Shown in pieces: positions 12,255 through 23,973 of a DNA stretch of 64,000 bases. The DNA is taken from NCBI GenBank assembly GCA_949752745.1, contig OX457032.1:11233543-11297542 (forward strand), in the 5' to 3' direction. Position 1 is the stretch's first letter. Each line of letters opens with the position of its first letter. The stretch is from Protula sp. h YS-2021 (lineage: Eukaryota > Annelida > Polychaeta > Sabellida > Serpulidae). The notes under the pieces are model-generated. The model was not told the DNA's origin. It ran no database searches and saw nothing but the letters and a program-made list of their open reading frames with translations. A program made the translations under genes and the position numbers.

Positions 12255-13237
12255 ATGGCAACGACATTGAATTTGTTTGTGCTGTTTGGAGTAATTTCCC
12301 TGCACGCACTGATAATTCAGTCAAAGTCTTTAAAAGGTAAGTAATTTAACTTTTTTTTTTAATTTTTGTGTGGTGCCACGAAATACATCGAAACATGAAT
12401 GTCTGTTAAATTGTTAGCTTGGGCTTAGTTCAATGTCAACATAACAGACTATAGTTGTGGTCTAAAATAACGAGCAACAAACATAAATGAACATGTCTGA
12501 AATAGTCCGCAGTTGTAAAGATCATCACTTATCGATTATCTCATTTTATTGAACGGAAGCTTTAGCAACAGTGCCTTATCTCTGACATTGCTAATTATCA
12601 AGAAACTTTAAATGTCCTGATTAATTAAATCAGAATATTATTTGTCCAAATAACTAAATTAACAAAAGCGGATATTCTTTAAATGGCCAAGTTTAAAACA
12701 TTTACGTTTTACATTAATTTATGTGTTAATGAGATAAAAATATTTAATCTCAGCAACAATGTTTTTTTTTCAAAATTATTTTCCCCATAAAGTGAATTAT
12801 TTATTATTGAAGTAAATTCTTTATTTTAAGTAACCATTCATTATTCAGTAAACGGGGAATTAGTTGGTTGGGTTTTTATTTAAAATTTTATGAGTCAAAG
12901 TGAACACGAATTTATATGTATATTATTTTTTATGTTTAATTGTTTTGATTATTATTGTTGCTGTTTAGTAAATGCAATGTTCTTTCCTGCTGAAGGTGAC
13001 ATCGTACACTTGGTGAAGAGACAAGGAAATCACGATCTCCCCGAGCAACCCGAGCCACCCGAGCAGCCTGACTTCGTCCCGCCAGGAAATAATGGAGCCG
13101 GAGGCCCTTATCCTGACCAAGATCCACCTGAGCTAGACCTGCCTGACAGGCCATCCGGCCCTGGAGCGGCTCCGAATGATCCCGATCCTGTCGATCCTTT
13201 TGACATTGAATTACCCGAAGCTCCAGAGGTTCCTTAA
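12255..13237 (+). CDS. Secreted acidic Pro-rich precursor, paralogue 2 (107 aa, two exons)
   Basis: Coding exons 12,255-12,336 and 12,996-13,237 joined in phase 1; 324 bases in total. The signal peptide starts MATTLNLFVLFGVISLHAL, followed by a short linker, then HLVKRQ and a 70-residue tail with PEQPEPPEQPD, NNGAGG and DPVDPFDIELPEAPEVP. The tail has no Cys and almost no basic residues, so it is probably disordered and strongly acidic. Gln after Lys-Arg suggests a pyroglutamate N-terminus after processing in the secretory pathway. It is nearly identical to paralogue 4. The frame is open upstream of the acceptor back to 12,890, but that stretch is not conserved with paralogue 1. An alternative acceptor TTTAG at 12,966 would also keep the frame. 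AATAAA lies at 13,811. Confidence 0.72.
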
Positions 13238-16200
13238 CGTGTTGACAATCAGTTATAGCTTCCTGTATTATCTGTGAACTTACTTCTATTCAGAAAACCG
13301 CTTTACAAAGCCGGGGGCATTGGTAGTTACCATGCGTGTGAAAAGGCAGAGGACTGGGGCAAATTATTACCAGGCGTAGTCCACGCAGGGAGCACATTTC
13401 TTTAAAGGGGATGGTAATTTTTGTCCCGTGATCCCTGTTTCCCACAAAAGGCGTTTCCTTGAGAAATTCACTCCGCATTTTGTTAAAAAAGCGATAGCAT
13501 TTAAAAATTAACAGTTTTTGGGTTCTTTTCAGTAAGGGGTCACCGGAAGCAAATGGTCTTACAAAACAGCACCGTTGTCGGCGTTATTTTCTTGGACAGC
13601 AACACGTATGCCTGCACATTACAACCCAGTTGATGCAAAAGTGTTAGAATTTTGTTTTCTTTTCTTGTGGAACACTAGTTCTAAAAATGAACTTAACGAG
13701 ATCTGAATAATTGTTCTTGTTTTCTTAATACATTTAGTCTTAACGTCAATGTATCGACATAAAGCAATGCTTCTGTTTGCTTGTGAGGGTCAGCTTGACA
13801 TTGGCGTGTCAATAAAATTAATTGCATCAAATGTCTTATTTTTCGCATCTTTGTATCAGTAAAAACTGTGTTATGAAAAAAAATGGTTTCCGCCGGAGGG
13901 GGGGGGGGAGAGTGAAGGAGGGGAAGGGGCGGCTGGAGTGGATGATTGATCTGGAAGGATCTAGGTATAACGACGAAATGAAAAATATCGATCAGCAGCT
14001 TGATGGATCGATCAGCAGCTTGACGGATCGATCAACAGCTTAATGGATCGATCAACAGCTGGAAAGATAAAAAATGCCTTAAATGAAAAGGCTGCTGTCA
14101 ATATTTGTGATGAAACGTATTCGAAAAGCTTTCAAAAAGAACAAAAAAGTCCTGGCTATAGGATTACATGATGTGTTTTATAATAAATTACGCCGACATT
14201 TCACAATGGACGCATATATGTAGAATGCTATTTTCACAGAAGTAATTTTTGATCTCAAAAACTGATTTCTTGATATCAAGAATTAATTTTTGATCTCAAA
14301 CAATCCATATTTTGACATCAAGAATTAATTTTTGCTATGTGCAATTGTATTTTTGATATCTTTAAATGTATTCTTGATCTCAAAAAATAATTTTTGATAT
14401 CAATAAATATTTAGAGATATCAGGAAATATTTATTGATATCAAAAATGATTTAATGACATCTAAAATTGATTTTTTGACATCACAAAATCAATTCTTGAT
14501 AGCAAAAATGAACTAGAACCTCATTTCGCTAGCGAAAGGCTAAACACTTGACAAAAATTAAAGCTCAAAAATACTTCCTTCAATGGGTTATTTCTTGAAT
14601 AGTATGAAGTATTTTACAACATGCATCAATGGCCCCCAGCCATAAAAACTCGGGGCAATTTATAGAATCTGGGGGCCATCGAGGCCCCAGCGAAAAAATT
14701 AGGGGGCAGTGAGAGCTCGCACAAAGCTGATGTGTAGTGTTCTGTGTTGTACGTTAAATGCTACGCATTTACTTGCAAAATACACTCTTTTCACATGGCG
14801 TTTTAACAAAGAAAACGAAATCGAAGACGAAAATAAAAAGTGACATGCACATGTTCAGATCAAGCTCTTCGTAAGTCCCAAGCTTCATGGTCGTAGGGCC
14901 CATAGTGTCGGAGAAGAAGACACAAAAAATCGGGAAAACTGTCAAGAAGAAAAAAAGGACGACTTTTGCCGGCACAAATTCATATAACCCTTGCAAGCCA
15001 AAGGCTTTTCAAGTGTTAAATATGGTCACACCCATCGGAAAACTGGTCTCGAGTTTGCACAAGCGATGTGGCAGGACGCAATATGTTTAAGCTTGTTGTG
15101 AACACTAATGCTTATTTTTGATCTCAAAATATATTTAGATATATATCAATAAATCAATGTAGATCTCATTAATTTATATTTTGCTAATTGAATTTTAGAC
15201 AGCAAAAATTTATTTTTGAGATCAAAAAATCAATTTTACAAACCTAGAAGATCTTACGGGAGACACACGTTTGCAAAAAAAAATACAACGAATCGTCAAA
15301 TAATTTTTTGGAGATGAAAATTTGAATTATTGAGATCAATAATAACAACGCAATTTTTGACCTCAAGAATTGCTTCTTTTTTGTACAGTAAAAAATTAAA
15401 ATAAAGATTCTGTATACAAGGACAGCCATTATTTATTTAGAGATGCGTGTTCTGAATTTTTTATATAACAAAATAGACTGATATTTTAATATCAAGAATC
15501 AGTTTTTGAGATCAAAAAATGGTTTGCAGATTTCTAAATACAAATTAAAAAAGTATCAGTCCGAAATAATGATATCTGAAATAAATTCTTGATATCAATA
15601 TATAGAAAATCAATTCACCAAGTGGTCAACGAAACCAAACGCTCTTACAAAACAGCACTGTCGTGGAGGTTATATGCTCAGTTACACAGCTCAGTTGATG
15701 CAAATGTGTCAGAACATTAATTTTCTTTTCCTGTATAACTCTAGTTCTAAAAATGAATTTAATGAGATCTGTTTAATTACTTTGTCTTACTGCATTTAGT
15801 CTTAACGTTAATGAATCGACATGAAGCAATGCTTCTGTTTGCAGGTGAGGATCAACTTGACTTTGGCGTGTTAATAAAATTATATCGCACGACTTATTTT
15901 TCTCTTCTTTACAGCAGTAAAAACTGTTTGATAAAAAGTGGTTTCGTGGGAAAGAAGAGGTTGGGGGAAGGAAGGGGAGACGAGAGTATAATTGATCTGG
16001 AAGGATGACTGTAAGAGTGTAATGATGAAATTAAAAAATATCGATCAGAAACTTGAAAACGAAAGAGAAAAGTTGCCTTAAATGAAAAGATTCCCGACAA
16101 TAAGGCCTCCGATAATTAGAAAGCTCCCAATTTATCCATCACTTCTTTTACAGAACTGACAGAGTTTTGATTTATAATCTGTTAGCAATTGGTTAAAATA

Positions 16201-18570
16201 AGTACACCAGTCAGAAAAAAAGAAGCAAACAAGCAAAAAACTAAAATAATTTAATAAAAATAAAAAACGGTAGACCATAAGGGAAGCGGCATCACTGGCA
16301 TGAAACCAGTTGGAACCAATAATTTAGCACGATAATCTTTGTTGATAACGATTGCTCCGTTTTTCAGGGTAGGACTTGACAGACACGTAAATAACCGTTT
16401 TTGTGTCACAAAACGAATTCATGAAGCAAAACACATTTTAAATGCATAAATAGATTTTAAATGAATGAAATAACGGCAGAATGCGATAGAAATTAAGCAG
16501 ATCAATCAAGTCGAATTATATGGAAGTTTTCTTGTTTTCATCTTGTTAAAACAATAAAAATCTTTAAGAAAGACTTTGGAAAGGGTTAAATCTACACTTT
16601 TCATGTACTGAATTTTTTGAGCAGGAAATTCTAATTTTTGAAAGGATATCTTTGTTTATTTTTAACTTCAGCACCCTTCACACTTTTGTAGCTGTTATGA
16701 TATGGATTTAGGTGGAGTTCGTTCAAAGCTGTGGGTACAAACTGAACACAAACAGCTAGAGTAACATGAAAAACATGAGTAACATAAAAAAACATGAGTA
16801 ACATGAAAACATGAGCAACATGAAAAACACGAAGTTATCTACCGGTACATTATAAATCAATCGTCGTCCGTGTGCATAATTATATATGTATGTATGTATT
16901 AAACAAATGGAAGTATCTGCCAGTATTTTATAGAGAAATTGTTTTATGTGTTAAAAAGGGCTTATCTGTTGCCCATAGGCATATATGTATGGCATGTCAT
17001 TTAAGATTTAACAATCATTTTTATATCAAAATATAACTGAAGATAAAATTATTAAATAAATTTCCATAATTTATATTTTGCTATTAATAAGTTTCATGCT
17101 ATTAAGTTGAGATTACCCAAAAAAACTGTTCGCTGAAAATTGCTTTATTTGTGCAGTAAACAGTTAAGGATTCTTTATGCACTGTCCAGTCAAAAATTTA
17201 TTCACAGATGTTTGCTTCTGATTTTTATATAAAAATAAACTGATACTTTGACATAAAAATTAATTTTTGATATCAAAAAATTATTTGCAGATTTCAAAAA
17301 TATAGATAAAAAATTTCTCATCCGGAAATGATGTCATCTTAAAAATCTTGATATCACTAACAAAATTATTGAGATCGAAATTGAGACTTTGCTATCAAAT
17401 ATTTCATTTTAGATATCAAGAATATCAACAATTGAACTTTTGATCTCTAAAAATCAGTTTTAGATATCATTAAATCACTTTGATATCAGTGAATATTTTT
17501 GATATTTCTAAATATTTACTGATATCCGAAATTATTCTTTGAGATCAAGACTACATTTAAATATATCCAAAATATAATTACAAATATCAAAACTTATAAG
17601 ATAAACTGAATGTTTGAGATTAAAAATTCAATTCGTGAGATCAAAAATTAATTCCTTCTGGTAATAAGTGCCTAATAAATGTGAAAATGGCATTCCATAT
17701 ATATGTATGAATGTGTGCGTATGTGCGTCAGACAAGCTATTAAAGTGCTCAGCCTCTTTTTGGGGTATTCACGGAATGTTTTGATATCACACTCGAAAGT
17801 TCCACTATTTCTTACCTACCGATCTGCTAGGTTTTTGGCGATTTGTCAAACATTTAGCAATGGCACAACAATAAATGATTTGTTTTTGGAGTTTCAAAGT
17901 CCTTCTGCTCCTGTGACCTACAAATTTGGTATGGATCTCTATTATTTTTACAGGTTATGTATACCGATTTTCGACATTATAAACACGTCCCTTATTAAAA
18001 ACATTCAATTCCAAATACCAGTCACTATAAAGCGTTTACATTTTATTTGATTGGGACTAAAATGCTTATCAACGGCTTTGTCGATTAGCTTCAGTTTTTA
18101 TATATGTCTTATTCTGAATAATCCTCTCCATATTTTCTGGTAATTTGTATATTGTTCAAATTGTACAAGACTTATTTGGTAAAAATTTGCCAAAAAAAAT
18201 GGCTTACATTGGAAGCCCTTTGAGATATGGCAAATGACACCTTATGTAGATTGTGGTATTCTTGTTAGATATCAATGTTCTGTCAGATAGTGGCTGATCA
18301 TAATGTCCTTTGTCATTCTTGCTCGCTGCTTGAGTTTTATCCGCCATGCAGAAGTTTCATGTTTAAGTGATTTGAATTGTTTACGAGTTTCAGAACAAGC
18401 AAAAATATTTGAAAATTTAACACACTTTCTTAAACGTGACTTCTTAAAGCAGCTGCATTCCTGTATTGGCACTTGATTGCAAAGATCAAACTGTACAATA
18501 TCTATTTAAAAAGGGCCACTGAACCAGGACCACAGAATGACATTACATTTCACTTCTTTATATTATCGCT
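13238..18570. other. Unit 2 3' spacer
   Basis: No gene supported. It holds two diverged copies of one ~400-bp module (13,540-13,960 and 15,620-16,010), a GATCGATCAACAGCTTGATG mini-repeat (13,990-14,065), GATATC-rich blocks (14,235-14,510; 15,110-15,620; 17,220-17,660) and an ACATGAAAAACATGAGTA mini-repeat (16,757-16,830). Some short frames recur in each unit, such as 17,703-18,050, but they are low-complexity or shared only because the DNA is duplicated. Confidence 0.5.
13990..14065. repeat. ~24-bp GATCGATCAACAGCTTGATG tandem repeat
   Basis: Three to four imperfect copies. Unit 3 has more copies (37,868-38,010) and unit 4 a similar number (53,710-53,790). A small variable-number repeat. Confidence 0.8.
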
Positions 18571-18892
18571 AAGCCATGCGTCTTTAGAATTATGCTTAAT
18601 GCATTGTAATTCCTGTTTACATTTATGAAGTCCACATTTATCTTCCAGTTTCCCACAATCAGATGTCAGTAGTGAATATATCTATAGGAAAATATGGCAA
18701 ATTCGGTATATCACCTTACCATTAAAATAAGAAAATAGGTAATACATACATCTGTTATAAAGAACAGATAAATTCGGAATTCTCTGATCACATGTGAAAT
18801 ATCCTGTAATGTTTCAGTCCACAGCCGACATGGAGAACCTTGTGATTGTATGTAATTGCGTATCATAGCAACAAATGTCACATGACACAATG

Positions 18893-19801
18893 AAATAAAA
18901 TCAAGAACAAGTGTAAAAAATATAATAGCAACTGCAAGTCAAGATGAGAAAGGCTTCCAGCCATGACTTGATCTTTGGGAACTCTTACCACCCCCTCCAG
19001 TCGCCCACTGGATGGATCCCTACCTCAGATTCTCACTATTCACTTGCTATGTATTCTTGTACAATTACGTTTATTAGCAACTTTACAATAGGATCGTAAA
19101 TCCATAGGATTTACGTAAACTAAACTCTCTGACACTTCAAGCAACGAGACTGAAGTGCCTTGACAAAACATGCTGATATTACTTGGACTCTGGTGTCTAA
19201 ATTTTTCTTTAACCAAGAAATTCTCTAAAATTTTAGAGTGTTTTTTAAATAAACATGTAGAGATTTACTAGATTGCTTTAAGCCTACTGAAAATCGGCAG
19301 AAAATGAAATACAGAAAATTTTCAGCTGATCTGTGACTACTTCCTTATATAAGGCCGTTATGGTCCAATGGGCCCATGTTGACACTATGGTACCCAGTAC
19401 CGTGACTAAGGGGCCGATCTTTCGGTCTTACGGACACGTACGGGTATATGGTCACTGCGTAGGTTTGGGACCATAATGATCCCCCTTTCTTTCTGAAAGA
19501 CTTTTAAGAAAGGAGTCAAGTACTTAGGATACCTCAGTAGCCGTAAGGTCGAAGACCGGGCCGTACCAATTACACATACTGCAATAAACAACTCGGAATA
19601 TATAGAGTGCTTAATTAAGTGATAAACGTCCCAGGTTGCCCGAAACTTAATTTAAGTACGGGGCCGACACGATTCAACCGGACCCAAGCGAAAAAACATC
19701 CTTCTTGTTGGGTTGTTATTTTCGTGCCTTGTTGTTGTTGTTTCCGTTGCGACCCTTGGAGAAGTTGTCCTTCTGCTTGCCCAGATGTACAACAGAAACC
19801 A
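18893..19801 (-). other. 3' noncoding end of DIRS element 1
   Basis: No gene. The stretch 19,400-19,800 resembles 63,500-63,960 of element 3 (reverse complement), including the block encoding FQKERG-like words in both, so it is the element's 3' region. Confidence 0.5.
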
Positions 19802-20400
19802 TCAGCCTGTAATGGTCGTTTCTGATGCTATGAACGGTCCCAATGAGTAGAGAACGGACAATTCATCCTGAGAAAAATCTTTCAGATAATATTCAACAAA
19901 AGAAGACAAACAACCTGTTTTTAATATATCTGAAAGAGACACATTGCGTATAACCCTCAGGGAGTTTGCGACTTGGTTTACCTGTTGGGCTTTGACTTTT
20001 TGTTCCACAGACTGGTTCGGGTCTATTTGTGCCTCGTCATAGGCTGCAAAATGATCTTTTAATGGGATTTGAAACAGATTGCTTTGAGAGATCTTTGTTA
20101 ATTTTTGGCATAAAGGAAATGATGGTTTTCTGCTCTGTAGGCCTCTGACAAATATTGGCGTAGAGCCTTTTCGGGACACAGAGAGACCAAGTTGTCGGCA
20201 TCGGTGTCGTCTGGTAGGGGTGGAAGGGTGATTGATCGAACATTTCCATCCCTTGGGTCATGATATGGGTTTTGCCCATGAAACCTGCCCTACGGACCAG
20301 GATGACCTTTTCCCAGGTGCCCTTATCTTTGTTTACCTTTCTGACTAGTGCATGAATCTCACTTTTCCTTTTGCCCGACGCTCATGCCAATAAAAACGCG
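19802..20400 (-). pseudogene. DIRS tyrosine recombinase, C-terminal part (element 1)
   Basis: Tyrosine recombinases of DIRS elements integrate a circular DNA intermediate. Recognisable parts are ASGKRKSEIHALV (catalytic Arg region), then IISFMPKINKDLSKQ, and the end FVEYYLKDFSQDELS with the candidate nucleophile Tyr. The region is split over at least two frames. The catalytic His-x-x-Arg motif, KAHQVRQVANS in element 3, is KAQQVNQVANS here: both His and Arg are lost. The N-terminal half is absent; RNase H sequence joins the recombinase directly near 20,430. It cannot be active. Confidence 0.8.
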
Positions 20401-20416
20401 AATCTAAGGACATGAC

Positions 20417-21853
20417 CTAAGATTGCCTGGGGAGGAAAGGCATACAAGACTTCGTCCAGTGGCCAGTGACCGGTGTGTTATCCACCGAAAGTATCGAGGG
20501 GACAGGCATCATTCGGTGTTGAGTATTTGACCCTGTCTGGAAGCTAAGTCCACTAGCACGTTTAGTTTCCCCACCAGGTGAAGGGGCTGAAACGGTTACA
20601 TGTTCCTCCCGGGCCCTGGTAAAAATATGAAATGCTAGTTTGGACAAGGACCGTGACTTGGTACCTACCTGTTTGTTTAGGTAAGCTATGGCGGTGGAAT
20701 TTTGTAACCGAAATAGGACTGATTTGCTTTTGAGTCGGCTGGTCAATTTGTTCAGGGCAATCCAGACCACCCGGAGTTCCAGCCAGTTTATGTGATAAGA
20801 TTGAAGAGAGGGGGGCCATTTGCCCTTCAATTCCTGACCGTTTCAGTAAATTCCCCAATTGGGATGCGTCTGTCTGAATTCCTACATCTCGGGTGGGGGG
20901 TAGGGGGTCTGATACGGCATCCCTTCGGACATGACTTGTACATCGCACCACCATTGTAGGGCTTGTAGGGCTATGTGTGAAACCTGCATCTTGGATGTGG
21001 ATGAACGTCCCTGATGCAATGCCCATCTCACCTGACTTTAAAAGGGTCTGCAGTGGAGACGCCCCAGAGGGACCGTCTTTTCTGTCGCTACCACGAGACC
21101 TAAAAGAGACCCCATGGACTGTAATCTTACCTTCATGCCTGAGGGGATATCCGTTATGGGCTTTGCAATTCTCGTTCTGGCGTGGGGAACGCTCTTGGTA
21201 TTGCTAGGTTCCAAGATTCCTGCAGAAAAGTAATTCTCTGTTTGGGAATTAGTTCGGATTTGGCCAGGTTTACTACTAAGCCTACATGTAGTGCCTTGCG
21301 AACTAACGTCATCGTTTGATTTTCGGTTACCTGCCTGTCCCGGTTTGCCAGGAACCAATCGTCCAGATACTGAAAGACTAACATACCTTCTAGGCGTGCC
21401 CATGTCTTTAATATTTTCATGAATTTGGAGAAAACGTACGGGCCGTAGCAAGACCGAAGCGAAGTGCCAGAAACCAACTTTTTTCTACTTGAAATGCTAG
21501 GAATCTTCTTGCCGAGTGGTGTAGAGGGATATGGAGGTAGGCATCGAAGAGGTCTATGGAGGTGCCCCACATCCCGTCCCGTGATAACCATTTTATTATT
21601 TGAGCCGTGTCCGTCTGAAAGGTGACCATTCAGAGAAAAATGTTTATGGGGGAGAGATCGATTACTAGTCTCCAACATCCCGATTTTTTAGAACTAGAAA
21701 TACCCTGCTGAAAAAGCCCATTTCAGTTTCTTCCATTTCCTCGATTGCCTCTTTTTGTGTTAAGCTCAGTAACATTTCGTGGAGAGTTAAGTCCTTTTCT
21801 GACCCCTTGGGGTAGGAGGTGACCAGTCCCGGGTGGCTAGGGTAATAGGGCAT
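20417..21853 (-). pseudogene. DIRS reverse transcriptase / RNase H (element 1)
   Basis: Read on the minus strand from 21,853: an RT N-terminal block (GSEKDLTLHEMLLSLTQKEA, GFFSRVFLVLK), then SIDLFDAYLHIPLHHSARRF, then the catalytic QYLDDW motif (21,358-21,372), then GLVVNLAKSELIPKQRITFL, and an RNase H part with NWLELRVVWIALNKL and NSTAIAYLNKQ (20,830 to about 20,570). The order is that of a DIRS/Ty3-like pol. The frame changes at least four times, so no full protein can be made. Downstream of RNase H the connection domain is cut and fused to the recombinase remnant. Confidence 0.85.
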
Positions 21854-22316
21854 TTGTGAGCGTTTTGGTCTCGATTGAAGAGTGGTAAAACTGGTAAGTT
21901 ACTCGGTCTGAAATAATAGTGGAGAAAGAGGCGCACTTCTCGGGACCGAAAATGTCACCGTGACGTGCAAACTCAACCTAACTTGACAGAAAAACAAAGT
22001 GTCGAATTTATATCACTTAAACTCCATAAATTTATCCCAAAGCACAGTAACGGATAAAATAATCCATTAGTTAGTGAATCTAGGAAAATATGAAGCAATT
22101 CGCATCTTAAACCAGTTCCCTTAAACCAGTGTTGATTGTAACGCAACGCAAAAGGGAATGGCTATATACATAAAGACTAGCAAACGACGTCCCGGACATT
22201 CTGACTGGTCGATGGATGGATGGCGGGACAGGTGCTTTCTTTTCTATTGCTGCGTGGTAAATATAACTGGAATGGAACCCATCAAAAGTGGAGATAAGCG
22301 AATTCGAAGCTTTTGC

Positions 22317-22681
22317 GAAGTTATTGCCCAGATTTATCGCCAATTGAGTCTTTCTACCATTCCTCTGTATGCTTCGTAAAATTAACACAAGCGATTATTT
22401 AAAGGCTTGGCACGATGACAATCACATCTGAATAATTTTATCAGTCTTGCTGCGTTTTTCAAGCTTGTGTCAGACCAACAAAAAAGCGACGAATTTGGTT
22501 GAAATGATGAAAAACATTGTCTATTTGACTAAGTCTATTTGAAAACAGCCCAAATGCAACCAAATATTATGTACAAAAGGTTAGATTTTTTCTTTGTTTT
22601 ATAGTTTGTAGCTAGATTTATACCAATATGTTATAATTGTAATGGATCATTCCATGGCGTCCTTTTACGTTAAGCTGCTAT
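22317..22681. other. Unit 3 spacer between element 1 and the Polinton-like element
   Basis: Host unit sequence homologous to 9,283-9,660 and 48,475-48,852. No gene. Confidence 0.7.
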
Positions 22682-22687
22682 GTGATG

Positions 22688-23416
22688 AGCAGTAGAGAAA
22701 TGGGTGTTCTGCCCCACCTGTAACATCAATATGACGTCACAGGTCACGTGACCTCCCCACTAGGAGTGACTTTGACCGAAAGATCCCTCAGGACATACTA
22801 TGTCAGACCTCCACCCCTGCGTGGGACAATTTTGTGATTTTTTGCATATTTATCCGTTTCAGATAATTCTGAACATTTTTGGTTTTTTTACCCCCGAGGG
22901 AAAATTTTGTGACTTTTCCACATTTATCCGTTTCAGTCGATTCTAAGCATTTTTGGTTTTTGAACCTCCCACCCCATCCCCCCCCCCCCCTCCCCCCTGT
23001 GCGAAATTATTTTGCCATATTGCTAGCATGACAACTTCAACAGGGCGTAACTTTAAAACTACTTGATCGATTTGAACCATTCTTTCACTAAAACGTTGGG
23101 TGGTTTGTTGGTTGGTTGCTGTGTTGTTGGTTGTTGTTGGTTGGTTGGCTGGTTGGTTGGTTGTTGGTTGGTTGTTTGTTGTTGGTTGGTTGGTTGGTTG
23201 TTTGGTTGGTTGTTGGAAGATGGGAAGTGAAAATTTGCGGTGAAATTCTTTGCTCTGTATGTTTATTTGTTATATATCTTCTTTTGTAGGTTATGTAGGA
23301 AGACTGCGCCCATTCAAACGTATGTTCGAATGGCAAGCCCATTCAAACACGTGGTAAAGTTATTTCTAAACATATTAGGACATAGTGTGTCCAACCTCGA
23401 GTGTGACATCTCCCTA
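22688..23416 (+). repeat. Left terminal inverted repeat of the Polinton-like element
   Basis: About 729 bp. From the outer end: TGTTCTGCCCCACCTGT, CRE-like TGACGTCA, two ~75-bp units with ATTTATCCGTTTCAG, a TTGG-rich tract (23,096-23,216), then a block shared with the right repeat that reads CRKTAPIQT and FKHVVKLFLNILGHSVSN in both copies. Confidence 0.85.
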
Positions 23417-23421
23417 TTGAG

Positions 23422-23429
23422 TATAAAAG
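23422..23429 (+). promoter_or_regulatory. TATA box just inside the left terminal repeat
   Basis: TATAAAAG lies 62 bp before the ATG at 23,484 and only a few bases inside the terminal repeat. A transcription start near 23,452 is expected. Confidence 0.55.
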
Positions 23430-23483
23430 GTACCCGCCCTCAGATGTAACAAACATTCTGTATCAACATACTGAAGAGTGAAC

Positions 23484-23973
23484 ATGTCTGCAGTGAGTGA
23501 ACAACAACTACCATCTATGGCAATGCCTGCAGAAAATTTTATAGCAAAGCCGGAGACAATACCTACAGCAAAGTCTAAAGCAATGCCCATGATAAAGTCT
23601 GAGGTGAAGTCACTACCAACAAGCAGCAACGTCAAACCACATTAAAAAGAGATGAATTACCAGCTACAACGTCGGCGCCTAAAATAAGCGAGAACCTCAG
23701 CATAAAGCTGCCACTACAAAGTCCATGAAGAAGAGAAGTGTAGACGATTTACCGGTTATGATACCCATTAATGGGGAAATTAAGGCAGAGTCTAAAATGA
23801 AGCAACCTGAGCGTAAAGCTACCAGCACTACAAAGTCCAGGAAGAAGAGGAGTGTAGACGATTTACCGGTTATGATACCCATTAATGGAGAATTATATAT
23901 TAAATTGGCGAAATATCAACAGAAAGTGATGGCTAACATTCGTGAATATAATACGAATGCTTCAGAAAATTGA
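23484..23973 (+). pseudogene. Polinton-like element, plus-strand Lys-rich gene remnant
   Basis: Two open segments: 23,484-23,645 (53 residues, Met/Lys/Pro-rich) and 23,725-23,973 (82 residues) in another frame. The second contains a 114-bp tandem duplication, so KKRSVDDLPVMIPINGE occurs twice (23,725 and 23,839 onward). A basic cluster precedes each copy. No family is recognised. The two segments may be exons or one gene broken by a frameshift. AATAAA follows at 24,323. Confidence 0.45.

Larger units (their letters stand above)
7560..18570. repeat. Array unit 2
   Basis: An ~11.0 kb unit: the motif TAAGCCATGCGTCTTT at about 7,560 recurs at about 18,570. It carries the MULE-in-SINE, precursor gene 2 and the spacer. 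It aligns end to end with unit 4 (46,678-58,530) with few differences by eye. The main ones are an ~81-bp deletion in the FLYWCH fragment and a 577-bp deletion upstream of gene 2. Confidence 0.8.
18893..22316 (-). mobile_element. DIRS-type retrotransposon, decayed (element 1)
   Basis: A minus-strand element with reverse transcriptase, RNase H and the C-terminal part of a tyrosine recombinase. Gag and the N-terminal part of the recombinase are missing. The flanks are unit 3 sequence: left ...CATGACACAAT, right TTATTGCCCAGATTT. Compared with unit 5, the host DNA carrying the SINE between these points is gone. The 5' leader (21,870-22,316) is the reverse complement of 59,405-59,900 in element 3, so the two are the same family. 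Boundaries are inferred from the flanks and approximate. Confidence 0.75.

Noticed and set aside
14625..14715. GGGGGCC / GGCCCC inverted motifs, considered as a hairpin RNA
   Set aside because: The arms are short and imperfect, and unit 4 changes one of them without compensation.
17703..18050. 115-codon frame recurring in each unit (also 6,686 and 57,634)
   Set aside because: Conserved only because the DNA is duplicated. The start differs in each copy, and no domain or signal sequence is recognisable.
23096..23216. TTGG-rich tract as telomere-like repeat
   Set aside because: The unit is irregular and belongs to the terminal repeat of the Polinton-like element, with its inverted partner at 25,716-25,838.
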